Positions 43,001 through 47,675 are shown, counted from the first letter of the stretch. The stretch is 64,000 nucleotides of DNA from Heligmosomoides polygyrus polygyrus (GCA_947396885.1 OX377201.1:65942983-66006982); one strand, 5' to 3'. Numbers and translations: made by a program. Notes: a model not told the origin generated them from the letters alone.

Positions 43001-43870
43001 GGCCGGCGCGGCTTTTTCGGGCAATGACCAAAACACATGTTCGGTACTGTAGCTTAGCAAAATGTTGGCGAAATTCTCGTCTGACCATCAGCCAAGACAC
43101 AGGTGCTGAACTTTTAGGTTTTTCTACTCTTCGTTTACAAGTAAAGTACATGTGCATCTGAAAGCATATTTCTTGTTCTATTTCATCAGCATTCCACATT
43201 GACTTCAAACCTGGCACTTTCTCCATATGGAATTCAATGTCAATAACGGCTATTTGCGACCTCCCTATAATTGAAGACGCCGATTGTTCTGTAGAATGCC
43301 TGGTGCCAAAGTCGAGATGCATTTTCATTGGAAGAGTCGACTCCAAAGTCCAATTTGGACGATCTGGGATTCTACATGTGCTCCAGTAGGAGTGGCGCCT
43401 ATCTTGAATCCATAAATGAAGGCACCGTATGTAACTCCTCCCTATGTGCGTAAGCATAAAAGTTTCAAACTTGGGAAAACTTTTAAACATTTCTGAACGA
43501 TGCTAAATCCAAGCCTATGTGTATGTATTTTCACACTCTATATCATCTATCCCTAGAAGTTTTTAAATCTCCAAATAAATAAATAAATCTTGACTACTGA
43601 GAGATTAAGTAGCAAAATACGACGTTATTTTTCGACCAACCTATTATTAACTAGAGAGGTCGTTCAGATCCCTTGGATTAGGAGAACTTCTAATTTCAGG
43701 AAGAGATCTTCAAAGAGTTTCGACATGTGATCAAGGGTCAGAACGAGAAGCTTCGAGTTCTCCAAGAGAACATCGACGAGATGTATTCAAAGCAGGTGAA
43801 GACGGAGGATATGGTACGTGCTGTCCTTCAACGACTTCAAGTGGACCTCCACAATGCGGCCGACAGCTGA
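12858..43870 (+). CDS. trpa-1: TRPA-type ankyrin cation channel gene (3' part visible)
   Basis: The gene encodes a transient receptor potential channel of the TRPA family, a tetrameric non-selective cation channel of the plasma membrane that responds to noxious chemical or thermal stimuli in animals. At least sixteen exons follow TRPA order: ankyrin repeats, linker with TPMRKLIEKFPDIAE, S1 to S6 with a pore between S5 and S6, the MQ-ending helix after S6, and a C-terminal coiled coil. From 21134 to the stop all phases fit, giving 537 codons plus stop. N-terminal exons are missing from the window or unrecognised, and the 20678-21133 interval is unresolved. Introns range from about 50 bases to 13.3 kb, and the long ones are full of transposons. 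Whether this is the TRPA-1 or the TRPA-2 type cannot be decided from the visible part; the symbol is provisional. Confidence 0.9.
13381..14436. mobile_element. Mariner-type palindromic (fold-back) element
   Basis: TA lies on both sides (13379-13380, 14437-14438). The ends are GGTTGTCCCATAAGTC and its complement. Each half, about 520 bases, is largely the inverted copy of the other. Paired examples are TTATTGATTTTTATGCC near 13710 with GGCCTAAAAATCAATAA near 14104, and CTCATCATGAATTTTG near 13510 with CAAAATTCATGATGAAG near 14290. The centre is near 13908. No transposase frame is present, so it is non-autonomous and presumably moved by a mariner enzyme in trans. It sits inside the first visible TRPA intron. 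Confidence 0.85.
14690..14770. repeat. TTCGAA-rich low-complexity block 1
   Basis: Overlapping TTCGAA and ATTCGAAT words, each its own complement, follow one another (GAATATTCGAATACG, TTCGAAAAATCG). Similar blocks occur at 15760-15925, 17668-17800 and 31375-31740. Unit spacing is irregular, so this is a diverged short-period repeat, not a clean satellite. Confidence 0.6.
14770..14890. repeat. Interspersed repeat, also at 18900-19015
   Basis: The words GATAAGACGCGACTCTCGAT, ATAACGTA, CCAGCC and CAAATCAACTCCGCTTAAG occur in the same order at 18915-19015. Related CGTTATAACGCGA phrases continue to 19090 and recur near 19970. No coding sequence or terminal repeats were recognised, so the class is unknown. 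Confidence 0.45.
15760..15925. repeat. TTCGAA-rich low-complexity block 2
   Basis: GAATGCTCGAAA alternates with TTCGAATT-type words about every 20-40 bases. It is the longest such block in the first intron and shares its unit with 17668-17800. It lies about 100 bases after a GC-rich hairpin (GCGGGTCTCACCCGC near 15603). Confidence 0.6.
16190..16400 (-). repeat. SINE family 2, copy c
   Basis: Read on the minus strand this aligns with 6180-6370. It has the same GACGTCAGAG word, the same box pair (AGCGGCTGTGGAAAG, then GAGGAAGGTCGGGGGTGCG) and the same run after it. The left part seen in other copies is missing or diverged. Confidence 0.5.
17668..17800. repeat. TTCGAA-rich low-complexity block 3
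   Basis: The block contains repeated GAATGCTCGAAAAAACAC, GATTTTCGAA and GTATTCGAATTTGAATG words in about three irregular units of 40 bases. It is the same family as the blocks at 14690, 15760 and 31375. Confidence 0.6.
18390..18660 (+). repeat. Interspersed repeat shared with 30230-30500
   Basis: The segments CTTTCTCCAACTCACGTG, TAGTTCAGGTG, AGCACCCTTCTTAGCAAAC and CTTCGTATTTCTCCA occur in the same order and orientation near 30376-30460. A further part (GTGGGAGCGTTTG) is shared by 18275 and 29505. Apparent open frames across both copies are not conserved in sequence, so I do not call a gene. Confidence 0.5.
20537..20677 (+). CDS. trpa-1: TRPA exon: ankyrin repeats
   Basis: After the acceptor GCTGGTTTCAG, the frame reads DSTPLHLASAKGHDAIVRLL, then CGATIDRRDENGKTALDLAI and ENGHR. 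These are canonical ankyrin TPLHLA and GKTALDLA positions. The donor is CACCG|GTACGT. The exon enters with the third base of a codon and matches the phase of the exon at 12858-13023. It leaves after codon position 2. No exon downstream with that phase was found before 21134. Confidence 0.9.
20767..20815 (+). pseudogene. Possible broken ankyrin exon remnant
   Basis: Between the exons at 20537 and 21134 one frame reads YFQCIDLLLWPEEP, then a stop at 20813-20815. QCIDLLLW is what an ankyrin repeat would show right after ENGHR. The acceptor TGCCCTTCAG leads into it in a frame one base off, and no GT donor precedes the stop. It could be a mutated or mis-sequenced exon, or a chance match. Confidence 0.3.
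20942..21059 (+). CDS. trpa-1: TRPA exon, 5' boundary uncertain
   Basis: The 3' part is secure: the frame ends FGVPLEVSKHR across CACAG|GTTTCC and joins the next exon to give SKHREVARALVDSDNW. This corresponds to the last ankyrin helix pair that precedes the membrane domain in TRPA proteins. Upstream, the open frame reads VGQKIFDLEIHKN. Acceptors ending at 20941, 20976 or near 21012 are possible. None is both strong and clearly in phase with the preceding exon, so the start given is the outer limit. Confidence 0.6.
21134..21298 (+). CDS. trpa-1: TRPA exon: post-ankyrin linker
   Basis: The acceptor is TGGTGTTCAG and the donor GTCAG|GTGACC. The frame reads EVARALVDSDNWLAIMSPTG, then VTPMRKLIEKFPDIAEIVFS and KCVR. 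The TPMRKLIEKFPDIAE stretch is the TRPA counterpart of the human ITEMIEYLPECMKVLLDFC region, which lies between the ankyrin domain and the membrane part. The exon holds one base, 54 codons and two bases, in phase with both neighbours. Confidence 0.92.
21362..21459 (+). CDS. trpa-1: TRPA exon: pre-S1 cytosolic domain
   Basis: The acceptor is GTCTACAG and the donor AACTG|GTTCGT. The product is YYGDDPDDFYFFAEYNFALI, then DDTYMMPSKDGT. It aligns with the acidic and aromatic stretch just before the membrane region of TRPA channels. The 102-base intron that follows happens to stay open, but only an acceptor at 21561 (GATTTCAG) restores the correct phase. Confidence 0.88.
21562..21674 (+). CDS. trpa-1: TRPA exon: pre-S1, KNHPLKIM
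   Basis: The exon encodes LLSTVSPYNEDGTLRQRAK, then YSDDYDVVYKNHPLKIM. The final words match the TRPA pattern (L/K)xHPLxxMV before S1. It begins with two bases that complete a glutamate codon from the previous exon and ends in phase 0 at ATG|GTTAGC. Confidence 0.88.
21730..21820 (+). CDS. trpa-1: TRPA exon: pre-S1 helix
   Basis: After the acceptor GTTGTTCAG it encodes AKCEGLLAHELVRALLKHKW, then NSLGRYVYYS. LLxHxLVxxLLxxKWxxxGRYxYY is a hallmark leading into S1 of TRPA channels. The donor is CTCCG|GTGGGA. The downstream intron has only 56 bases, normal for nematodes. Confidence 0.92.
21877..22010 (+). CDS. trpa-1: TRPA exon: S1 and S1-S2 loop
   Basis: The acceptor is GCATTTCAG. LGVYLLFLCLYTLYIT forms S1, followed by the extracellular loop PAPFNIFDESGAEIILTDD. 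The donor is GTGTC|GTGAGT and the exon ends in phase 0, matching the S2 exon at 35329. The intron between them is 13.3 kb. It contains two palindromic MITEs, the Penelope-like pair, several fold-backs, a tandem duplication and a mariner element. Confidence 0.92.
22692..22793. mobile_element. Short MITE-like element, GGCCTATGTTATACTT family
   Basis: The ends TAGGTCTATGTTATACTT and AAGTATAACATAGGCC are complementary, 102 bases apart, with a GC-rich interior built of CGGCG and GTCGCCGAC words. The same ends flank 45492-46870. There is no coding capacity and the superfamily is unknown. Confidence 0.6.
22864..23545 (-). pseudogene. Penelope-like element, inverted 3' partial copy
   Basis: This is the inverted, slightly diverged copy of 24420-25090. 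The minus-strand frame at 23224-23526 reads GVVYLITCTECNGEYIGETG, then PLWVRVKGHMDGLRRC, a GIY-YIG endonuclease domain with the E-T-G-R motif. It has G for E and A for V at a few sites compared with the right copy. It then runs through the same 3' non-coding sequence and a hammerhead-like motif (22894-22929). Two copies with their 3' ends pointing outwards are a common arrangement for Penelope-like insertions. Confidence 0.85.
22894..22929 (-). ncRNA. Hammerhead-ribozyme-like motif, PLE left copy
   Basis: On the minus strand it is identical, over all 36 bases, to the motif at 25016-25051: GGCT, CTGAAGA, the GGCG/CGCC stem, GAAACGTC and AGCC. It sits in the same position relative to the GIY-YIG frame. 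Confidence 0.6.
23739..24824 (+). CDS. Penelope-like reverse transcriptase (C-term) plus GIY-YIG
   Basis: The 361-codon frame begins inside the reverse transcriptase. MGQRLAPVLAIAYMSKIE (residues 1-18) is the motif-B region. YCREIVDCFIV (about 29-39) is the catalytic C motif, in which the first of the two usual aspartates is valine. LPFLNVQV is near residue 70. A basic linker (PKQRRPPAGAQRR) follows. A cysteine-containing CMVCPFGKEGDC segment precedes the GIY-YIG domain at about 245-285 (GVVYLITCTECNEEYIGETG), which cuts target DNA for priming. The intact frame hints at recent insertion, but the changed active site and the missing 5' part make it inactive. Internal ATG: the original start is lost. 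Confidence 0.85.
   Translation: MGQRLAPVLAIAYMSKIERPILERRPLLYCREIVDCFIVCATQNEMDSCFDLLNHQAQHIKVTREKPTNNWLPFLNVQVHVSHNTFQTRWHRKPSNKNIIVHCRSAHPSSAKRAIVNNMFRTAAWVSSNDEFESAASREMASRIALSNGYTSDSLPKQRRPPAGAQRRIEQERTKIPFLVPFITDALSAQVRECILKADLEGLVRLVNIPPANIRTQLVRNRLYDRACDTPSCMVCPFGKEGDCTASGVVYLITCTECNEEYIGETGRPLWVRVKGHMDGLRRCQISTPLGEHRQRSHGGAMVGVAITILVREVDIAARKTLEALWIAFKNPAINRREERVALTQELAPFADLCGLDPGGR
25016..25051 (+). ncRNA. Hammerhead-ribozyme-like motif, PLE right copy
   Basis: The order of parts is: stem I strand GGCT (25016-25019), CTGAAGA (25020-25026, fitting CUGANGA), one extra A, and stem II GGCG-GTTA-CGCC (25028-25039). Then come GAAA (25040-25043), C-G, the cleavage triplet GTC ending at 25047, and AGCC (25048-25051), which pairs with GGCT. 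Stem III is only ACGT and would have to pair between two RNAs. Hammerheads of this kind are known in Penelope-like terminal repeats. The extra A after the core is a deviation, so activity is not assured. Confidence 0.6.
25140..25345. repeat. GC-rich fold-back repeat
   Basis: TTGGTGTACCCCGCGTCG near 25240 pairs with GACGCCGGGGTACACCAA near 25308. Flanking GCGTCGCGCGTCGCG words also occur near 22620 and 28275. All three places share CTTTAGAGAGC- or CACTAAACG-like edges. It is a short inverted repeat of unknown class. Confidence 0.5.
25400..26740. other. Non-coding intron sequence, no gene seen
   Basis: The part near 25560-25640 has the word CTGTTGC and its complement repeated around AACAGT and TGTTGCTA, another small fold-back. 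From 25900 to 26740 the sequence is AT-rich and appears unique. A 66-codon frame at 26067-26267 has a hydrophobic stretch but no family match and no splice context. Confidence 0.4.
26745..27790. repeat. Fold-back repeat, about 1.05 kb
   Basis: The left arm (26750-27165) and right arm (27360-27790) are inverted copies. ACTCGATTGATTGTG near 26812 pairs with CAATCAATCGAGTG near 27711. CAGGGTATTCTAAAAATGCAG near 26930 pairs with CTGCATTTTTAGGATACC near 27579. GCTGAATGCTTGCCACA near 27118 pairs with GACAAGCATTCAGCC near 27400. A single arm recurs at 46140-46400. No transposase is present. Confidence 0.7.
27890..28020. repeat. TA/TG-rich microsatellite-like tract
   Basis: TGTGTATA, ATATATG and GTACGTAC words follow each other for about 130 bases. 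The low-complexity tract follows a TGAGACACCCTGTAT edge. Small open frames in it are products of composition. Confidence 0.7.
29200..30725. repeat. Inverted repeat pair enclosing 1.2 kb
   Basis: The left arm (29210-29350) carries CAGCTCCCTGGGTTACGG, GCGGGCCGCGCCGCGCG, CCACTGCCCCCGATCACGG and GACGGCTAGTGACGTCAT. The right arm (30580-30722) has the complement of each in reverse order. A shorter, diverged duplicate of the right arm follows at 30728-30810. The enclosed sequence includes the repeat shared with 18390-18660. No gene was recognised; a 138-codon frame at 30158-30574 has no family match. Confidence 0.6.
31375..31740. repeat. TTCGAA/AATAAA-rich block 4
   Basis: Repeated AACGAATAAAT, GAATGAATGAAC, TTTTCGAATAAT and ATTCGAATA words run over about 365 bases. 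It is the longest block of the TTCGAA type in the window. The three minus-strand open frames are compositional. Confidence 0.6.
32638..33945. repeat. tRNA-like inverted ends around a tandem duplication
   Basis: The outer edges GTTGCGATCAAAA (32638) and TTTTGATCGCAAC (33945) are complementary. Just inside, each edge has a tRNA-like segment. On the minus strand near 32645-32715 it is GTAATGGTCTATCAG, then GCCGGTTCGAGTCCC. On the plus strand near 33866-33925 it is GTAATAGCGTAGACC, then GTGTTCGAGTCCGC. These fit RNA polymerase III boxes A and B and suggest a SINE family present as an inverted pair. No arm forms a full cloverleaf, so I do not call tRNA genes. Confidence 0.55.
32735..33512 (+). repeat. 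Tandem duplication, two 389-bp units
   Basis: Units 32735-33123 and 33124-33512 appear identical base for base, including an 88-codon frame in each. The unit starts GCGTTTAAACAAAGCC. It has a tRNA-like head (GGTGGTGCAATGGCGAGG, then GAGTTCGAACCG) and GC-rich inverted words such as GCCGCGTACGCGG and CGCGCGAGGC. A shorter, diverged third segment (GTGTGCGGAGGGCTTAAGG) follows to about 33620. The frames are not considered genes. Confidence 0.85.
34085..35308 (-). mobile_element. Mariner element, copy 1, beside the S2 exon
   Basis: TA dinucleotides lie at 34083-34084 and 35309-35310. The ends are GGTTGAGTCATAAATTTTG and its complement, and the length is 1224 bp. The minus strand carries a decayed transposase: a QQLDQIQRKLVGREV segment and FIHQDNSRPFAALQTL near 34400-34560, the mariner catalytic-domain pattern. 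Several stops and shifts are present. It ends only 20 bases before the TRPA S2 exon (35329), inside the intron. It belongs to the same family as 51247-52444. Confidence 0.9.
35329..35406 (+). CDS. trpa-1: TRPA exon: S2
   Basis: The acceptor is TATTTTTCAG and the donor AAGGAG|GTAATC. The 26 codons read NLIRPPWLVTVKWMVIGLAI, then AQIIKE, the second membrane segment in phase 0. Its TTTTTCAG lies between the mariner end and the exon. The branch region of the intron must therefore be in, or next to, transposon sequence. Confidence 0.88.
36373..36504 (+). CDS. trpa-1: TRPA exon: S3
   Basis: After TTCAATTTTAG, 44 codons read FFQLVTRRLRYLSFDNAIEC, then FIYSSAIVTMIDLTPCSQT and TGLRL. It matches the F-Q-x-x-R-Y...N-x-x-E-W pattern before S3 in TRPA. 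The donor is AGATTG|GTGCGT, phase 0. Confidence 0.92.
36559..36638 (+). CDS. trpa-1: TRPA exon: S4
   Basis: The acceptor is CTAATTGCAG. The frame reads HWQWLLAAACAFSSWMNLLL, then LVRKLPR across the next junction. WQWxxxAxxxxxSWMNLLL aligns with the WQCGAIAVYFYWMNFLL of human TRPA1, the S4 region. The exon has 26 codons plus two bases and the intron is 54 bases. Confidence 0.95.
36692..36812 (+). CDS. trpa-1: TRPA exon: S5
   Basis: FGIYVVMFFDVLRTFSRFFI is followed by VFALFVIAFSIAFFVIMQNR. FGIYVVMxxxVLxTxxRxFxVFxLFxIAFxxxFFxxM is the S4-S5 linker and S5 of TRPA. The donor is AATCGA|GTGAGC. One base and 40 codons, phase 0 at the end. Confidence 0.95.
36870..37058 (+). CDS. trpa-1: TRPA exon: pore helix, filter and S6
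   Basis: Of the possible acceptors, AACTTCTAG at 36869 keeps phase 0. The 63 codons include PSAVLKTTVMMIGEFEFTAI (pore helix and filter), then FGHAIAYPLFLFFCVIMTIL and LMNLL (S6). The filter reads MMIGE where human TRPA1 has MMLGD. The donor is CTACTG|GTGTGT. Confidence 0.95.
37115..37183 (+). CDS. trpa-1: TRPA exon: TRP-like helix
   Basis: VGLAVDDIKSVLEEAKLKRL is followed by SMQ. Together with the S6 end it gives MNLLVGLAVDDI...LKRLSMQ, matching LMNLLIGLAVGDI...LKRIAMQ of human TRPA1. Phase 0 on both sides; acceptor TTCGTTGCAG, donor ATGCAG|GTCAGA. Confidence 0.95.
37960..37995 (+). ncRNA. Hammerhead-like motif in a PLE 3' fragment
   Basis: The layout is the same as at 25016: GGCT, CTGAAGA, extra A, GGCG-GTTA-CGCC, GAAACGTA, AGCC. 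The cleavage triplet is GTA instead of GTC, which still fits the NUH rule. It is preceded by TCTTTTCCAG and followed by GAATAAAACTTGG, as in the Penelope-like 3' end. The rest of the element is absent, so this is a short 3' fragment within the intron after the TRP-like helix exon. Confidence 0.55.
38339..38512 (+). CDS. trpa-1: TRPA exon: C-terminal cytosolic domain
   Basis: The acceptor is TACGATTTAG. It encodes ADLVLQVEASMPYIRKLTCR, then SIKKVYPNQTNFLKKLRSRF and DDRWESRE. The KVYPN match to the TIVYPNK of human TRPA1 fixes its place. An in-frame GAG|GTGATG at 38478 is a possible shorter end, but AGAG|GTTAGT at 38512 is the better donor. 58 codons, phase 0. Confidence 0.9.
39010..42990. repeat. 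Giant fold-back repeat inside the TRPA gene
   Basis: The arms span nearly the whole of the 5.2-kb intron 38513-43699. The outermost pair is GGAACGCTCCAAAGCGGCC (39011) with the same word reversed at 42975-42995. CAATGCATATAGGCCC near 39137 pairs with GGGCCTATATGCATTG near 42844. Inside, modules with TTTAGAGCGGCGG and CTTCCGCCCTTACTC recur at 39660 and 40340, and inverted at 41150 and 41830. Another module (GCCCCAAATAACC or GGGATTATTTGG) lies near 40610 and 40920. The centre is near 41030. No transposase was recognised. A long array of inverted modules suggests repeated insertion or duplication of one fold-back family. Confidence 0.75.
43700..43870 (+). CDS. trpa-1: TRPA terminal exon: coiled coil and stop
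   Basis: The acceptor is CTAATTTCAG. The exon encodes EEIFKEFRHVIKGQNEKLRV, then LQENIDEMYSKQVKTEDM and VRAVLQRLQVDLHNAADS, stop TGA at 43868-43870. Heptad-like spacing of I, F, V, L and M fits the C-terminal coiled coil of TRPA channels. A good donor word GTACGTG at 43813 could instead splice to TTCCGTTGCAG at 43936 and give a longer tail to 44109. I prefer the read-through because it continues the coiled coil. No AATAAA signal was seen before 44170. Confidence 0.85.
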   Translation, partial: EEIFKEFRHVIKGQNEKLRVLQENIDEMYSKQVKTEDMVRAVLQRLQVDLHNAADS

Positions 43871-44174
43871 CGATGCCTGGAGTCCGAGTGACCGTGTCCA
43901 ATTCCTGTTTGTTGATCGCTGACTTTCCGTTGCAGCTGAAAACAGCAATCGACACCTCTACACGTGCCTTGTATGGAGCTTATAAATCTAGTCATACCTA
44001 CATGTTTGCGCAACATCATCTCCTTCGAATGTGGAAACGAAATCGTTGTTGTTACTGTCGGATGTGGAGGCAATCAACTCCTCCATGGAACCCGAATCAC
44101 TACTTTTAACTGCCATAGTGTAATCTATGACGAATGCAGCTTGGCGTCTCACTCTCCTTCGCTGGACTTACCAG

Positions 44175-45487
44175 GATACTATCTCAACGGTAGGTCGGAA
44201 CGGCGCAAGTGTTGTATATGGGCAGAACCGCCTCTCTCTGGGTAGTAACAAACTGCAGGTATCGACTCCAATACAACTCTGCGCAGAGTTAGGGGCGACG
44301 GAAGTCGCGGGTTGGCGCCCTGTTGATTCACGTGCTCCAGAGCTGACGAGCGCGCGCGGGATGAGGGCTCGTATCGCGGCTAGGCGCAGTGCTCAGGTGG
44401 CGTAGTAGGAAAAAGCTCGGGCTCGTAAATGCGGGGTCGGGGGTTTGGATCCTGCAGACTGCATTTGCTTTGCACTTTTGCAAAATCCATGTTCATCATA
44501 TAGGTAATCCACCTAGGGGTATCATAGTGTGTTATAGAGCACGTTTACATATAACATATGCTCCAAACTACAGATTAGCTAAAACGTTCACTTCTGTGTG
44601 TCACTTATTTTAAGCCTAGTTTGTGTGAAGCTATAGTTATGTAACGATAGATATTTTGTGGCACTAGTTGAAAGTTCCGACTTCACCGACAAGACTTCGG
44701 TCAAAAAAATTTTTTTCGCTGAAACTTCGTCTAGGGGGGTTATTTGGGGTGCTGATCACGAATCTGACATTCGTTTTTCACGATTCGGTCGGAGGCCACC
44801 CATACCGTTAACAAGGGTGGTCCAGGCAGGGTCACCGATTTCGCTGAAACTTCGTCTAGGGGGGTTATTTGGGGTGCTGATCACGAATCTGACATTTGTT
44901 TTTCACGATTCGGCTGAATAATATAGATACAGGAAGGCACAGGAATACATTCTTAAAGTTTCTGCCGATGACGGCAGGTAGAGACAGAATCGTGAAAAAC
45001 GGATGTCAGATTCGTGATCAGCACCCCAAATAACCCCCTAGACAAAGTTTCAGCGAAATCGGTGACCCTGCCTGGACCACCCTTGTTAACTGTATGGGTG
45101 GTATGTTATATGTAAGCATGCTCTATAACACACTATAGTACTCCTAGGTGGATTACTTATATGATAAACATGGATTTTGCAAAAGTGCAAAACAAACACA
45201 CTCTGCAGGATCCAAACCCCCGACCCCGCGTTTACGAGCCCGAGCTCTCCCCTACTGCGCCACCTGAGCACTGCGCTTAGCCGCGATACGAGTCCTCATC
45301 CCGCGCGCGCCCGTCAGCTGTGGAGCACGTGAATCAACAGGGCGCCAACCCGCGACTTCCGTCGCCCCTAACTCTGCGCAGAGTTGTATTGGGGTCGAGA
45401 TACCTGCAGTTTGTTACTACCCAGAGAGAGGCGGTCCTGCCCATATACAACACTTGCGCCGTTCCGACCTACCGTTGAGATACTATC
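44175..45487. repeat. Fold-back of an inverted SINE-like pair
   Basis: The arms meet near 44840. ACTATCTCAACGGTAGG (left) pairs with CCTACCGTTGAGATAGT-like sequence at the right edge. AACTCTGCGCAGAGTT occurs in both. Each arm has a tRNA-like segment: plus strand near 44396-44460 (GGTGGCGTAGTAGG, then GGGGGTTTGGATCC), and its inverse near 45190-45262. Nearer the centre a 65-base word beginning GCTGAAACTTCGTCTAGGG is present twice directly (44718, 44842) and once inverted (about 44995-45060). It starts about 300 bases after the TRPA stop. Confidence 0.7.
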
Positions 45488-45491
45488 CGGT

Positions 45492-46870
45492 TAGGCCTAT
45501 GTTATACTTCGGCGACGCGTCGCCGACGTCGGCGACGCTATGCTGTAGGGCTGCTACGCAGTGCGTGCCCACACATCACAGCGTCGCCGGCGACGTCGCC
45601 GAGAGCTCCGCAGGGGGTGTTATACTTCCGCCGCCGACGTCGCCGACGTCATCCAAGGGTGGCAGAAAATGCGCTCCGATGGAGTGTTATGACTGTGGGT
45701 TGGTTCTTCTTTCCCGGAACTGCCATCATCACCACCGTACTTCGAATTACGAAATCGAGAAGTGCTAAAGACACCGTCCTGCGAACACAAAAAGCACAAT
45801 TGATTAAAACACTGAGTGTTTGGGAGGGAGTGGGACCCTAAACCTTAGCTCCCCTTCACTTTGTCACTTTTCTTCCTTTTTGTGTCCTTCTCAGCCGTTC
45901 TGTTCGCATTTTCTAGGCCTATTTGCTTCCTTGTAGAGCAAGTAATACTAAATAGAACTGTGTAGAAAATAAGTAGTGTTTCTTTGCGTTCTCAGATAGT
46001 AATGCAAACCTCTGCGAAGAGCTTTTTCGAGATAGAATTCTTACTAATTAAGAGTTAAATTTTCCTTTGAACTTCGAGAATTCCGCGTAAATTTAATTTA
46101 AATACGATTTAACGAAAAATGTCTTAGCTAAACCGACGCTTTTTGACGTATGATCGGGATAGACTGCGCCATGCACTCGTCTGTTATCTTGCATTTTACA
46201 ATCTATTGATCGTGTTTCGCTTGAATACTTCGTATAATCTCTCTACAAAGTGACCTATCGTTTGATTTGTGCTTTTTTTTAAGTTTAAAACCTAAAAACA
46301 CACTGCCTTGCGAAAAATACAGGGTATCCTAAAATACAGGTATTTTTGAATGATTCTAGCATTGCTGCTAGTGAAACCTTTGAACACTTATCCATCCTTC
46401 TAAAAGCCAAATTTGGTTAGTAAGAGAAAATTCGGCAGATTAACAATGGTTGAGCAGACTGCCGTACATACAGAACAAAAAAACATCATCAAGTCTTGAA
46501 GCATTAAGAAGAATTAAGAATTAAAATTTTTTTGAAGATTAAGAAAAGCTCAAAATGTATGCAAATTCGAGGCAGATGTGATCACTTAGCCTTTCTATGG
46601 GCAGACTGGTTACCAAATGATGACATTGAAAACCCTCTCCGATGCTAAAAATGCGCTCCGATGCTCTCCTGTCGACGTCGTCTCCGACGCCGCCACAGAA
46701 TCTGTTGACGACGTCGCCGACGTCGATCACGCGTCTGTGGCGACGTCGGCGAGCTCTGTGGCGACGTCGGCGACGTCGGTGGTGACGTCAGCGTCGGCGA
46801 CGTCGGTGACGGGCTGTCGGTGACGGGTCGCAGCGTCGGCGACGCGTCGCCGAAGTATAACATAGGCCTA
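45492..46870. mobile_element. Element with TAGGCCTATGTTATACTT ends, CGACGT-rich
   Basis: The ends TAGGCCTATGTTATACTTCG (45492) and the complement finishing at 46870 are nearly perfect. Each end has a GC-rich run of GGCGACGCGTCGCC, GACGTCGGCG and ACGTCG words that can form stable hairpins. AAAATGCGCTCCGATG occurs at 45667 and again at 46646. The interior includes a half copy (46140-46400) of the 26745-27790 fold-back. It may be one composite element or two MITEs. Confidence 0.55.
46140..46400. repeat. Half copy of the 26745-27790 fold-back
   Basis: GCGCCATGCACTCGTCT, AATCTATTGATCGTGTTTC, AACCTAAAAACACACTG and CAGGGTATCCTAAAATACAGG occur in the same order as in the left arm near 26780-26950. 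Only one arm is present. Confidence 0.55.
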
Positions 46871-47449
46871 AGCCGCGCATTTTACTACCCGCACCTATTC
46901 AGTTCGCTCTTCAGTGAAATGCAGCAGCTCACTGTTATAATAAGCGTTGCCTGTGGGTTGAACTGATGGTGAGCTGAAACGTCTTTAAAGTCACAAGAAG
47001 CTTTTTGAGAAACAGACTGTTTTTCTGTTCTCTCGGCCTCTACCACTTCGACTTCGAACTGAACACATTCAAAACTAAACTAGACACACTAGGAACAAAA
47101 TTAAGCTCCATCCAAATGAAGGTGAACGACTTCCTCATCGACGTACTTGAAAAGGGTCAAAACAAGCCATTTTAAAAAAGCGTTTTGGCTTTTTTGAAAA
47201 TTTATTGGTTGCCTACATCGAGTCGTTGAGGAAAAGGAGTGCTCTGTTAGAGAGGCCATAAAACCCACTCTTCCAGCTACATGGATGTTTAAGCATGATT
47301 TATTGAGACGCAAATCTCCCGATCGATGTGTCATTTCAGAAGAATGATCATTACTCTTTGTAAGAACGTGGCCAATGTTGCCCAGGTTCGACTTTCAATG
47401 AACTTTTGCGTGACGACTTTTATTATCGATTTAGTGATATTGAGCTGTC

Positions 47450-47560
47450 CACCAAGATTGTTAACGTCCGATCATGGAATGAACGTCTTTTCTTAGGCTG
47501 ATGTTTCGGCGATTTTCGCCTTCTTCGGGATCTGAAGAAGTACCTGTAAAAGGACTTTTC
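47450..47560 (-). repeat. Decayed PLE 3' end
   Basis: CCACCAAGATTGTTAACG, GGCTGATGTTTCGGCGA and TTCGCCTTCTTCGGGATCTG resemble the minus-strand 3' end at 22866-22930. The hammerhead-like core (47496-47530) has lost one core base (CCGAAGA for CTGAAGA), so it should be inactive. Confidence 0.55.
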
Positions 47561-47675
47561 CTTTGAAAACGTGTTGTATAGAATGGAATGATGTTTGGGC
47601 GACTAGCGCTGTGAATGTTTCCGAGGTTTTACACTAGTAATAATAGAATAAATTTTCTGCGGATACAGGCATGAG

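Noticed and set aside
42960..43490. 176-codon minus-strand frame as an antisense gene
   Set aside because: It begins inside the fold-back arm, has no known motif, and lies in the intron before the terminal channel exon. I found no splice-like structure or conserved domain; it could be checked by transcription data.
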